A stretch of DNA of 45,899 nucleotides from Pantoea sp. GD03673 (lineage in GTDB: Bacteria; Pseudomonadota; Gammaproteobacteria; Enterobacterales; Enterobacteriaceae). Under the pieces are notes generated by a model. It was not told the origin of the DNA. It did not search any database and was given only the letters and a program-made list of their open reading frames with translations. Of the stretch, positions 1 to 7,671 are shown piece after piece. Made by a program: the position numbers and the translations under genes. Positions within the stretch are counted from its first letter, which is position 1. Each line of letters opens with the position of its first letter. The stretch covers positions 1 through 45,899 of the forward strand of contig NZ_JAOCKJ010000016.1 of NCBI RefSeq assembly GCF_029844725.1. Direction: 5' to 3'.

Positions 1-174
1 GTTGCTCTAATTCTGTCTGCTCTTTTATAGCTAATACCGGTTGTATTACAAGCCAGGGATGTCCCAGATGGCTTTGCTAAAGGTGCCTGAGGATGAGGCA
101 GAGCCTCCCTGTTAAGTTCTATCTCGTTATGTGGCTCATCATGTAACATTCTTTTTTTATGATGTTGCCTGCCC

Positions 175-246
175 ATGTGTCTGTTTGCAATGAGCCTGCA
201 TAACCTCGAGGAGATGATGGCAGAGCGTGGCGTGATGGTTGACCAT
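175..246 (+). pseudogene. IS6-family transposase remnant
   Basis: About 24 codons read NLEEMMAERGV.VDH, which matches the conserved region of IS6/IS240-type DDE transposases (usual form DLEEMMAERGVxVDH). The match breaks off after VDH and no downstream DDE residues or terminal inverted repeats are visible, so only a fragment remains. It is evidence of past insertion-sequence activity beside the origin, not a working gene. The assignment rests on one short motif. Confidence 0.5.
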
Positions 247-670
247 TTCCTTTCTTTAGCGCTGAGCAGATCCTTACTGAGAACACCGACGTTTTTTTCA
301 CAGGCTCATGGCGTCCCTCAGACCCAGAAAATGGACTCCATTATGTATCTGTCCACATACCATTGTTTCCTGCCACTATAAATTCGTTATGCATAATACT
401 TTAATGTTTATGCTTTGTGACCGGAACACCCGAACCGGCCAGTCCATAATCAGTAACCAGCTGCCGTGACTTTTTTTCATCAACCACCATCTTACGAGTA
501 CACTCCGTTTTGATAGCTTTTCAAGCGCTTCTGCTACTGGCACATTTGTAAATCCGTACAGAGACACATCGGCAGAACCGGCACCTGGGCGTATAAAATA
601 TATGATTAGTACCAGAGCGGTGCAGTCCTGTGAAAGCCCGCCTGCAGGTCAGAGCTGGCATAAGGGAAAA

Positions 671-874
671 ATGACAAAAACAGATTGGTTGATGCGATTC
701 AGACGTTGTCGTTCGATTGATACGCTGGAGACTGTATATGAGCACCTGAAATACAAAGGTGACTCGAAAGAAGAGTTCGCAATTAACTCAGCATATGAGC
801 ATCGTAAGGCTGAATTGACAATGGGAAAGTTGTTTGATCGCGTTCCGCCACACGTATGGAAATTCGTTAAATGA
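671..874 (+). CDS. hha: Hha/YmoA-family nucleoid-associated regulator
   Basis: A 67-residue protein beginning MTKTDWLMRFRRC and ending VPPHVWKFVK. The pattern TKTDxLMRxRRC, then (S)IDTLExVxE.xKY, then HRxAELTMxKLxD.VP..VWKF matches Hha/YmoA over its full length. Family members bind H-NS and help silence AT-rich, horizontally acquired DNA. The ATG at 671 follows AAGGG with 4 nt spacing and gives the standard family length; an upstream in-frame start at 602 would add 23 unrelated residues. A plasmid-borne copy next to the origin is common on large enterobacterial plasmids and could temper expression of the AT-rich gene at 7.7-12.5 kb (inference). Confidence 0.88.
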   Translation: MTKTDWLMRFRRCRSIDTLETVYEHLKYKGDSKEEFAINSAYEHRKAELTMGKLFDRVPPHVWKFVK

Positions 875-909
875 GAGACTGCATGGAGTAGCAGCAAGAT
901 TTTACCGGT

Positions 910-954
910 AACTGACGGCGCACACACAAATTCTTTGTGTGCGCGCCGTCAGTT
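910..954. terminator. Strong hairpin after hha
   Basis: A 21-bp stem (910-930 with 934-954) with one mismatch and a 3-nt loop. It lies 35 bp past the hha stop. There is no long T tract, so it may act as a terminator of hha reading toward the origin or as another structured element. The stem itself is read directly from the sequence. Confidence 0.6.
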
Positions 955-980
955 GAACAAGCCGCAGGCGCGTTAGCAAA

Positions 981-1260
981 GAAGATCGTTTATCCACATT
1001 TGCACAGGCTCGATCCAATAACTTACCAATTTAGATCCTTATAGCTCCTAAAAGATCCCGCTGTCTCTCAGGCCCTGCCACATAAGGCCTGAAGCACTTT
1101 TATGATGTGTGGTGGCGGGATAAACATGTGTTCTGACGGGAAAATCGTGTGTGCTGGTGGGCTGGTAATGTGTGCTGTTGGGATGTAGTGTGTGTGCTGT
1201 TGGGATATAAGCCATTTTTAATAACAGGAAGATCCTGTGACGCAGAGTTGAGATAACTAT
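981..1260. other. Replication origin region
   Basis: A perfect DnaA box TTATCCACA lies at 990-998, followed by four GATC-containing heptamers (about 983, 1011, 1033 and 1053, of form AGATCCN) and then five iterons up to repA. DnaA box, clustered Dam sites and direct iterons upstream of rep are the layout of the P1 oriR/RepFIB class. The exact start of melting is not visible. Confidence 0.7.
1105..1204 (+). repeat. Five direct RepA iterons upstream of repA
   Basis: Copies of ATGTGTGCTGTTGGG-type 15-mers begin at 1105, 1126, 1146, 1168 and 1190, that is every 20-22 bp or two helical turns. The right-hand copies are the most conserved. They are the expected RepA binding sites for initiation and for autorepression of repA, which starts 56 bp downstream. 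Confidence 0.85.
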
Positions 1261-2127
1261 ATGACAGATAAGTCATTCATTGGCGATGCACTTTATAGTG
1301 ACATGGTCAGTAAAGAAAAACAGCTCACAGTTAATTCTAACAATACTGTTCAGCCCGTGGCATTGATGCGCCTTGGTGTTTTTGTTCCTAAACCCACGAA
1401 ATCACAGGGTGAAAACAATATTGTTGATGCTTCGGAATTGTTTTCACAGCTGGAGATTGCCCGGGCTGAAGGTTACGATCATATCAACATTTCAGGTCCG
1501 CGACTGGATATGGATAGTGACTTCAAAGTGTGGATAGGAGTTATCTATGCTTTCAGCCGACACGGACTGACATCGAATAAAATTGAACTGAAATTCACTG
1601 AGTTTGCTAAAGGGTGTGGTTTTTCTGCTAAACGTATAGACGGCAGGCTGCGTCTTTCGATCCATGAGTCTTTGGGGAAATTACGTAATAAATCAATCTC
1701 TTTCAAACGTGGACGTGATGCTAAGGGAAGTTATCAGACAGGGCTTTTGAAAACAGGCTACTTTGATGCTGAAAAAGATATCGTCCAGCTTGAAGCGGAT
1801 GAAAAACTCTGGGAACTGTTTCAGCTGGATTACAGAGTCCTTCTTCAGCAACATGCAATCAAAGCACTACCTAAGAAGGAAGCGGCTCAGGCTATTTACA
1901 CTTTCATTGAAAGCCTTCCAGCCAATCCTATTCCGGTAAGCTTTTCACGTTTACGTGAACGTCTCTCTCTTAGCAGTTCTGTAAGCGAACAAAACCGCAC
2001 AATCAAAAAAGCGCTTGAGCAGTTACAAAAGATAGGTTACCTGGAATTCTCACTGGTTCGTAAAGCGCGGGAAAATTTCGTTATTATTCATAAACGTAAC
2101 CCAAAACTTAAACCGGCTGACATCTGA
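1261..2127 (+). CDS. repA: Plasmid replication initiator RepA (RepFIB/P1 type)
   Basis: A 288-residue initiator protein of the Rep_3/RepB superfamily, with two winged-helix regions expected. Recognisable stretches are the segment around residues 75-130 (SGPRLDMDSDFKVWIG.IYAFSRHG) and the C-terminal winged helix (SFSRLRERLSLSSSVSEQNRTI...L). It would bind the flanking iterons, open the origin as a monomer and repress its own promoter as a dimer. Length and the iteron arrangement on both sides are as in RepFIB and P1 RepA. The ATG at 1261 is preceded by GAGATAAC, a weak ribosome site, which suits a tightly limited initiator. The large Pantoea plasmids of the LPP-1 group carry this type. Confidence 0.92.
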   Translation: MTDKSFIGDALYSDMVSKEKQLTVNSNNTVQPVALMRLGVFVPKPTKSQGENNIVDASELFSQLEIARAEGYDHINISGPRLDMDSDFKVWIGVIYAFSRHGLTSNKIELKFTEFAKGCGFSAKRIDGRLRLSIHESLGKLRNKSISFKRGRDAKGSYQTGLLKTGYFDAEKDIVQLEADEKLWELFQLDYRVLLQQHAIKALPKKEAAQAIYTFIESLPANPIPVSFSRLRERLSLSSSVSEQNRTIKKALEQLQKIGYLEFSLVRKARENFVIIHKRNPKLKPADI

Positions 2128-2772
2128 ATGTGTGCTATCGGGGGCCTTAGACAGCCCTCCACTTCAGAACAGCAATTATTCTATCCCGCCAGCGCACATG
2201 CTCAGGCAATGCATTGTTCCGGAAACCTGTCAGGGCACATATTAAGGGCTTTGACTCTTAACAGCAGCCCGTCAGCACACACAATCGGGTATTTTAAGCA
2301 CATCTGATCCCCTCCAGCACACATTAATCTCCCGCTAACGCACATAATTATGAGTCATTCAGGAAAACCTATCCTGCCAGCACACACTTTCTGAAGTCTC
2401 TGAAGCTCAGTTTCCCGCCAGCACACATGATCGTGACTTTCGGACGGGCTTAACCGGCCATGACACATTTTTAGTTTCACTTGAACTCGTATCCCTCCAG
2501 CACACATTTCTGTATCCAAAATGAAGAAAATAGCCTGTCAGCCTGCATTTCTTTGCTTCTGCAAAGTAAATGGGCGTCCACCTTATCAGTCAGTTGCTTC
2601 ATATAGCCCGTTATAGACGGCTTTTAGAGGAACTGCCTGTAAGCAGAACCGCCAGCACATATGTTGAAGTCCTGTGCTTTTTAATACCCGCCAGCACACA
2701 TTTTCCTTTGGGAAATGACATTCCGCCTGCGCACATTCTCTTTCATGACAACGGTATCCCGCCAGCACACAC
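2128..2772 (-). repeat. Iteron array downstream of repA (incompatibility/copy control)
   Basis: One direct copy at 2128-2142 touches the repA stop codon; it is followed by about 14 copies in the opposite orientation, consensus CCCGCCAGCACACAT, at 2185, 2226, 2268, 2310, 2331, 2373, 2414, 2454, 2493, 2534, 2648, 2687, 2722 and 2758. Most spacings are 39-42 bp or 21 bp, i.e. multiples of two turns, keeping the sites on one helix face; the last few are 35-39 bp. Such arrays titrate or handcuff RepA and set copy number and incompatibility. No convincing gene lies here. Confidence 0.85.
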
Positions 2773-3022
2773 GATCTATTGCTTAGTTCAAGATGCTTTA
2801 GGTTGCAAGTCTCCTATTTCAGACGTGTATTGTCTAAAAGGTTGAGTAAATGAGACTTTTCATCTTCTCTACCGAAATAACCGCACTCAGTTTTAATTAA
2901 AATTGTGCCTCCGCCAAACTTATTGAAGCACGCATGAATGACCTTCGAAACTTCTGAAACTATACAGGCATCACCTGCAGAGTAACTGAAAGACATTACT
3001 GATTATCGCTGAAGTAGAGGGA

Positions 3023-3037
3023 ATTTCAACCTGAAAT
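3023..3037. other. Candidate parS-like site, left of parA
   Basis: ATTTCAACCTGAAAT is a palindrome matching the paired ATTTCA boxes of P1 parS (ATTTCAAGGTGAAAT). It lies 257 bp before parA. A sister site is found after parB at 5572. Function as a ParB binding site is inferred from this resemblance and location. Confidence 0.5.
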
Positions 3038-3185
3038 AAATTAATAAAATCAAATAAAAACATATACTTGAATGCTTTATGATGTAGGGTAAACCCATCT
3101 GAATTTCAGTGCATTTCTTATTCTGAGACGGTGATTCACTCATTAACAGGACATCACTTTTGCCGGTAAAGACAGTGATACTGTG

Positions 3186-3240
3186 AGCAATATTTTTTTC
3201 TCATGTACAAGAAATTCATGTCTTTTCGAAAAATATTGCT
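3186..3240. promoter_or_regulatory. Inverted repeat in the parA control region
   Basis: Perfect 12-bp arms AGCAATATTTTT (3186-3197) and AAAAATATTGCT (3229-3240) are separated by 31 bp. CATGTAC occurs inside the spacer (3202) and again at 3254. P1-type ParA represses its own operon by binding an extended imperfect repeat here, so this is the likely par operator. No confident -35/-10 pair could be picked. Confidence 0.45.
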
Positions 3241-3293
3241 CTGACATTTTTGACATGTACAATCAACATAAAAATTGACAACGGAACCGTTAA

Positions 3294-4502
3294 ATGAAAA
3301 GTCATTATGGTGGCGTGGACGAGACTGCACGCAGAGCCAGCGCAATGTTGCGCAGTATGAGCGACGATATATCCCTCAGAAGAAATGAGTTTGGTCTGGA
3401 TCAGTACTACCAGACATTCACACGTAACTCTGTGGCGAACCTGCCTAAACTCAGCCGGCGTGCAGTTGAGCAGGCGATCGATGAAATGGAAGCGCAGGGG
3501 CATGTCTTCGGCAGAAAAGACGCCGGTAATACCCGACACTATGCGCTGACCATTAAAGACGTAGTTGATATTTACGCTCACCGCAAAGTGCCTAAATACC
3601 GTGATTTGCACGCCGGGGAAGGCCCCTTTGTTATCTTTGTTGTGAATCTAAAGGGCGGCGTGTCGAAAACCGTAAGCACGGTGACGCTTGCACATGGTTT
3701 ACGTGTTCATCAGGACCTCCTGCAGCACGATCTTCGTGTCCTTGTGGTTGACCTTGATCCCCAGGCCTCCAGCACCATGTTTCTCAGCCAGCAAAACAGC
3801 ATTGGCTCCATAATGGAGACGGCTGCACAGGCAATGCTTAACGATCTTGGCGCTGAGCAGCTCCGTGAAGACATTATTAAACCCACAATCATTCCTGGTG
3901 TGGATGTGATCCCCGCCTCCATAGACGATGGTTTCATTGCCAGTCAGTGGAATGATCTCGTCAGAGAACACCTGCCGGACAAGTTACCCTCAGAAGTTCT
4001 GCGCCGCACTATCATTGACCGTGTTGGCGGGGATTATGATTTTATCTTTATTGATACCGGTCCTCACCTTGATGCCTTCATGCTGAATGCTCTCGCGGCA
4101 AGCGATTTACTGCTCACACCCACGCCGCCGGCTCAGGTGGATTTTCACTCCACTCTGAAATATCTCACCCGACTGCCTGAAATGATTGAGCAGCTTGAGG
4201 AAGAGGGAATTACGCCACGTATAAAAGGGAATATCGGCTTTATGTCGAAAATGACCTCAAAACGTGACCATGAGATGACACATGGTCTGGCCCGCGATGT
4301 CTTCACGTCTTACATTCTTGATGCGGCACTGCCACGGCTGGATGGCTTTGAACGTTGTGGAGAGAGCTTTGATACCATCATCAGCGCCGATCCCGGTTCT
4401 TATCCGGGCAGTGCTGAGGCGCTGAAAAAGGCAAAACGGGAAGCAGAACGTTTTACTCAGGCTGTATTTAAAAGGATTGAGTTTATCAGGGGTGTGAAAT
4501 GA
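3294..4502 (+). CDS. parA: Plasmid partition ATPase ParA (P1 type Ia)
   Basis: A 402-residue type Ia ParA. An N-terminal DNA-binding part (about 1-105, helix-turn-helix around LPKLSRRAVEQAIDEMEAQG) precedes the deviant Walker A KGGVSKT at 120-126; Walker A' and B are seen as VVDLDPQAS and FIFIDTGPHL. The protein binds the nucleoid in its ATP form and moves ParB-parS complexes to segregate plasmid copies; the N-terminal domain also makes it the operon repressor. The length matches P1 ParA (about 400) rather than the short type Ib proteins. Its stop overlaps the parB start by 4 nt. Confidence 0.95.
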   Translation: MKSHYGGVDETARRASAMLRSMSDDISLRRNEFGLDQYYQTFTRNSVANLPKLSRRAVEQAIDEMEAQGHVFGRKDAGNTRHYALTIKDVVDIYAHRKVPKYRDLHAGEGPFVIFVVNLKGGVSKTVSTVTLAHGLRVHQDLLQHDLRVLVVDLDPQASSTMFLSQQNSIGSIMETAAQAMLNDLGAEQLREDIIKPTIIPGVDVIPASIDDGFIASQWNDLVREHLPDKLPSEVLRRTIIDRVGGDYDFIFIDTGPHLDAFMLNALAASDLLLTPTPPAQVDFHSTLKYLTRLPEMIEQLEEEGITPRIKGNIGFMSKMTSKRDHEMTHGLARDVFTSYILDAALPRLDGFERCGESFDTIISADPGSYPGSAEALKKAKREAERFTQAVFKRIEFIRGVK

Positions 4503-5485
4503 AGAAAGAAATGGTGAAACTGGGCCGGCAGCTGGGTAACTCAAGTTTTTCGAAAATGATGAGTGAGTCTGACAGCGAGCGGGTTTTCACCCTGAAGTCT
4601 GGCGCTCAGGCCCGTTTTGTTCTGACAAAGTTTCTGCATGATGACATTGAAGCACAGACTTTTGTAGACGCAGCCGTTAATGGCCGAGACCAGGCCTTTC
4701 TGACGCGCGAATCGGTCAGTGATATTTCCCGTACCATAAGACTGCAGCAGTTCTTTCCCGCTATTGGCCGGGAGGTAGACGGACGTACAGAGATTCTCGA
4801 TGGTTCACGCCGTCGGGCCGCCTGTCTTTACAACGGGACCGCCTTTGAAGTGCTGGTGACGCGTGATGCGTTGTCCATCTCTGATGCCAGACAACTGGCC
4901 GCTGATATTCAGACTGCCAGAGAACATACGCTGCGTGAACTCGGTAAAAGATTAAAGCTGATGTATCCTGCAGATATGAATCAGTCAGATATTGCCGCCG
5001 CAGAAGGACTTTCTGCGGCCAAGGTCACCCGGGCGTTTCAGGCGGCTGCAGTTCCTGAAGAGATCATTGCGGTGTTTCCTTCGGTCAGTGAACTCTCCAT
5101 CAGTGACTATCAGATTCTGCTTGAGGTGACTGAGAGAGCCCGGACGAGAGGCATCAGCACGGAGGAGTTAACTGGCCACGTTCGTGCACGTATCGAAAGT
5201 GACGCGCATTACGACAGGGGTGATCCCACCTATAAGGCAAAAATAATCAGTTATTTTCGCGCTGAAAGCGCAGAGCCTAAAAAAGGGTCGGCCGGCAAAA
5301 AAGTCGTGACTGAAAAACTGGCTGAATTTGCTGATAAAAAGCAGTTTGCCAGAAAGAAAACGGACTCAGATAAACGGGTGGTTACTTATGAATTCTCGCG
5401 CCTTTCTGCAGCCTGTCAGGCTGAACTTGATGCCGCTGTCAGAAGCGTCATTGAGCGTATGATTGTGAATGAAAAAGACGCATGA
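4499..5485 (+). CDS. parB: Partition protein ParB
   Basis: A 328-residue centromere-binding protein. The ParB/sulfiredoxin-fold core shows as EVDGRTEILDGSRRRAA near residues 95-112, the usual CTP-binding box region of ParB, followed by a helix-turn-helix (MNQSDIAAAEGLSAAKVTRAF) and a C-terminal dimer domain. The reading frame starts at ATG 4499 inside the last codons of parA, so translation is coupled. It should bind the parS-like palindromes at 3023 and 5572. The last 60 residues are rich in lysine, as in P1 and P7 ParB. Confidence 0.93.
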   Translation: MKKEMVKLGRQLGNSSFSKMMSESDSERVFTLKSGAQARFVLTKFLHDDIEAQTFVDAAVNGRDQAFLTRESVSDISRTIRLQQFFPAIGREVDGRTEILDGSRRRAACLYNGTAFEVLVTRDALSISDARQLAADIQTAREHTLRELGKRLKLMYPADMNQSDIAAAEGLSAAKVTRAFQAAAVPEEIIAVFPSVSELSISDYQILLEVTERARTRGISTEELTGHVRARIESDAHYDRGDPTYKAKIISYFRAESAEPKKGSAGKKVVTEKLAEFADKKQFARKKTDSDKRVVTYEFSRLSAACQAELDAAVRSVIERMIVNEKDA

Positions 5486-5496
5486 CTTACTGCCAG

Positions 5497-5530
5497 TTGC
5501 GGGAAATCCAGGAGAGGATTCCCGCAAAAC
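5497..5530 (+). terminator. par operon terminator
   Basis: TTGCGGGAA (5497-5505) pairs with TTCCCGCAA (5519-5527), with a partly paired inner loop, starting 12 bp after the parB stop. There is no T tract. It is the only hairpin near the end of the operon. Confidence 0.5.
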
Positions 5531-5571
5531 AAATGCTTTAACCTTATGTTTTTTTTGAATAAAGAAAGGAA

Positions 5572-5586
5572 ATTTCAATCTGAAAT
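5572..5586. other. Candidate parS site downstream of parB
   Basis: ATTTCAATCTGAAAT lies in a wider GGAAATTTCA...TGAAATTCC palindrome (5568-5589). It occupies the place of parS in P1 (just after parB) and has the same ATTTCA heptamer pairing. Together with the site at 3023 it flanks the parAB operon. The P1 B-boxes were not recognised. Confidence 0.55.
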
Positions 5587-5589
5587 TCC

Positions 5590-6463
5590 CCTAATAGCAT
5601 TTTCTTTAATTGCCAGCAGCTGACAGGGCCGGTTCTGGTCAAAGCAACAGAGCTATCCAGCCTGAAGCATGATAAAAGAACAAGGGGCCTGGCGTAACAA
5701 AACTCATTTTTTAAAACAGTACTTTTCTGCGAGCCTCGACAGGAATGATCGTGTGGGTGGCTCACCCGTGCTGATTCAACGTTTTCCCCATCCTGGATGT
5801 TTATTCATTCCCCATACATAACCTAATACGGAACCTGCTGTACGTCACAAAATTCTGTTCCCTGCCTTCAGGCGTGGCATCATGTTTTGAACCCTTCACA
5901 GACAGCAGGCATATTGATTACTGACATTTCCTGTATCCTCCGCGGTCATGTTATTGAGGCAGGAGTAAGTCAGGACCTGGATAGCTTTTCCCGGTTGCTG
6001 AAATCAATTGCGGTACGACAAATTAGTACCCGACTGGCATATCCTCAGTAAAACCTCGCGCAACTCGCCGTCGGTGTGCAGTTTTATCAGCGAGCATCCC
6101 GGCATCAGAATTGAGTCGCACTGTATGGATGAGACGCAGATTAAGCTGATTATCTGCCAGAATGAGGCGGCGACGCTTCACGCAGATGATGAAGTCATCA
6201 AGCTCTTTTATCAGGAACATCACAGGTATGGCTGCCATTCCCTGAACAAAGGAGCCAGTAAAGAACCCGGTCAGTTTACCGACGTCTGTATTGTGCCGGG
6301 TGCAACGCACCGGGCGCTGCTCGCAGTCCGGCGGTGAAATGAGTTGCCACCTGCTACCCGTAACAGACTCTGCGTGGCCTGTTTGCGCGCCCGGGGGCAC
6401 ATCTGGTTTTTACCGGAAAACCTTCTCCGCCACTTCAGACAGTAAGTGTTATCAAGGCAAAGA
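5590..6463. other. Non-coding or decayed stretch
   Basis: No gene could be supported. An open frame at 6008-6337 (109 codons) has no recognisable motif and its codon choice looks random. The stretch contains no clear promoter or repeat. It may be decayed DNA left between the par locus and the recombinase remnant. Confidence 0.4.
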
Positions 6464-7277
6464 TCAGCGGGGCAGCAGCAGTCGGCTTGCCTCATGTGGA
6501 TTCATGGAGAACCGCACCCCGAGCTGACGGGTGACTTCCAGCGCAAACACCCGCGTATACCACTCGGTGGACTTCGCGTCTTTATGGTCCATGAGGGTCT
6601 GAATGACCTTCTGCGGCACCTGGTGCTGCACGAGGTGCATCGCAAACGAATCCCGGAACGTATTCGGCGTTACCGGCCGGATGGAAAACATCACACCGTC
6701 ACGCGCTGCAGCTGTCACGGCCTGACTTATCCAGCTGCGTGCCGTGTCCTCGCTCTTAATGTCCCAGAGCCGCGCACCCGCAGGCAGGGCCGTCGTCGCA
6801 AACCATTCACTTAAGCGTTGCACGAATCCAGGATCGGTCAGCGGAACCGCCCGCGGCGGGTTGTCCCGGATTTCCGCTTCGGTTTCTCGCTCCGCCTGCT
6901 GCTCCTCACGGATCGGCCGCCCGTGCCGGCGGCTTCGGGCCGCCGCTTCCAGCTTCCGCTGTTTGAGCGTGCGCAGGACCACGAAGGGTGATGATAGGGG
7001 CGCGCCGCTGAGCGGATCGTCCAGCACAAAGTCTTCTTTCGTAAGCGGCAGAATTTCGTTCAGCCGGCCGCGGGTGTTCCACAGCGCATCGATGAACAGA
7101 CGCTTGCGAAGATCGGGCACCCTAGAGAGCAGCACGGCCACTTCGGGAGCACGGCATGTCGGTGCCGTAGGCGGCGGCCAGGTTCCGCAGCGCCACCGCG
7201 CTTTTGTAGTCAAAATAGCGTGCGGCGTCCGAATTGGTCAGATTATGACCACTGACGTCGCTGTGTGAAATCTGCAT
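6464..7277 (-). pseudogene. Tyrosine recombinase, frameshifted near its N terminus
   Basis: The catalytic domain is complete: box I arginine in NTRGRLNEIL, box II as TPNTFRDSFAMHL with Asn where His is usual, MDHKD, and the tyrosine in STEWYTRVF. Reading from an ATG at 7277 gives MQISHSDVSGHNLTNSDAARYF...AAAYGTDMP, then the frame is lost; the next frame continues smoothly as APEVAVLLSRVPDLRKR. One extra base (a T in the ccgTgct context near 7157) explains the break. Repaired, the protein would be about 270 residues, like the ResD-type resolvases found near RepFIB replicons. It could be a genuine pseudogene or a sequencing error. Confidence 0.75.
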
Positions 7278-7671
7278 CAGTTCGTGGGGTAAAGTACCCA
7301 AACTTTCAATCTCCGTTGTCTGCCGGTGTGGAACGTATTTTACATTCGCCCTACGGATTACCTAGTTCTTAGAGGATGCCGGATGGCAATCGGGACACAG
7401 AACTTACCTTCTAAGTTAAGTCCGTCACGTGAGCTGACGCTTATCTTCTCAAAGGGTAATGGCGACGATTCTTCATTCATGAGTGTGCAATATACTTATT
7501 ATGTTAAATTCATGGGATAAGTTATTAATTATAATATCACGAGGTTTAAAAAAAATTGATGTGAATAACACTTTAAATTTATTTAATCGAATGAACTTTT
7601 CTAAATCTGCATATAAAATCGGTTAGACATAAACCGATTTTATATCTAAGTTGAGAATATTAGAACTTAAT
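7278..7671. other. Junction from GC-rich to AT-rich DNA
   Basis: No supported gene. Base composition falls sharply from about 7.5 kb onward and stays low to about 13 kb. The only clear structure is the hairpin at 7611-7645. Confidence 0.4.
7611..7645 (-). terminator. Terminator of the large STAND gene
   Basis: Perfect 14-bp arms ATATAAAATCGGTT and AACCGATTTTATAT with a 7-nt loop, 27 bp beyond the stop codon at 7672. The stem ends in a T-rich run on both strands, so it could terminate leftward transcription of the large gene. Confidence 0.65.

Noticed and set aside
376..567. Leftward stretch with an alternative frame reading RKMVVDEKKSRQLVTDYGL
   Set aside because: It vaguely resembles the start of IS3-type transposase B subunits, but it is too short and has no flanking support.
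2128..2772. CRISPR array
   Set aside because: Repeats are only 15 bp, imperfect, with 6- or about 26-bp gaps of no spacer-like nature; orientation relative to repA fits iterons and no cas gene is present.
2814..2996. Leftward 60-codon frame after the iterons
   Set aside because: It looks partly protein-like, but has no ribosome site, no known motif and lies in a control region.
6008..6337. 109-codon rightward frame
   Set aside because: No recognisable domain or ribosome site, and a similar-sized frame exists on the opposite strand; treated as chance.
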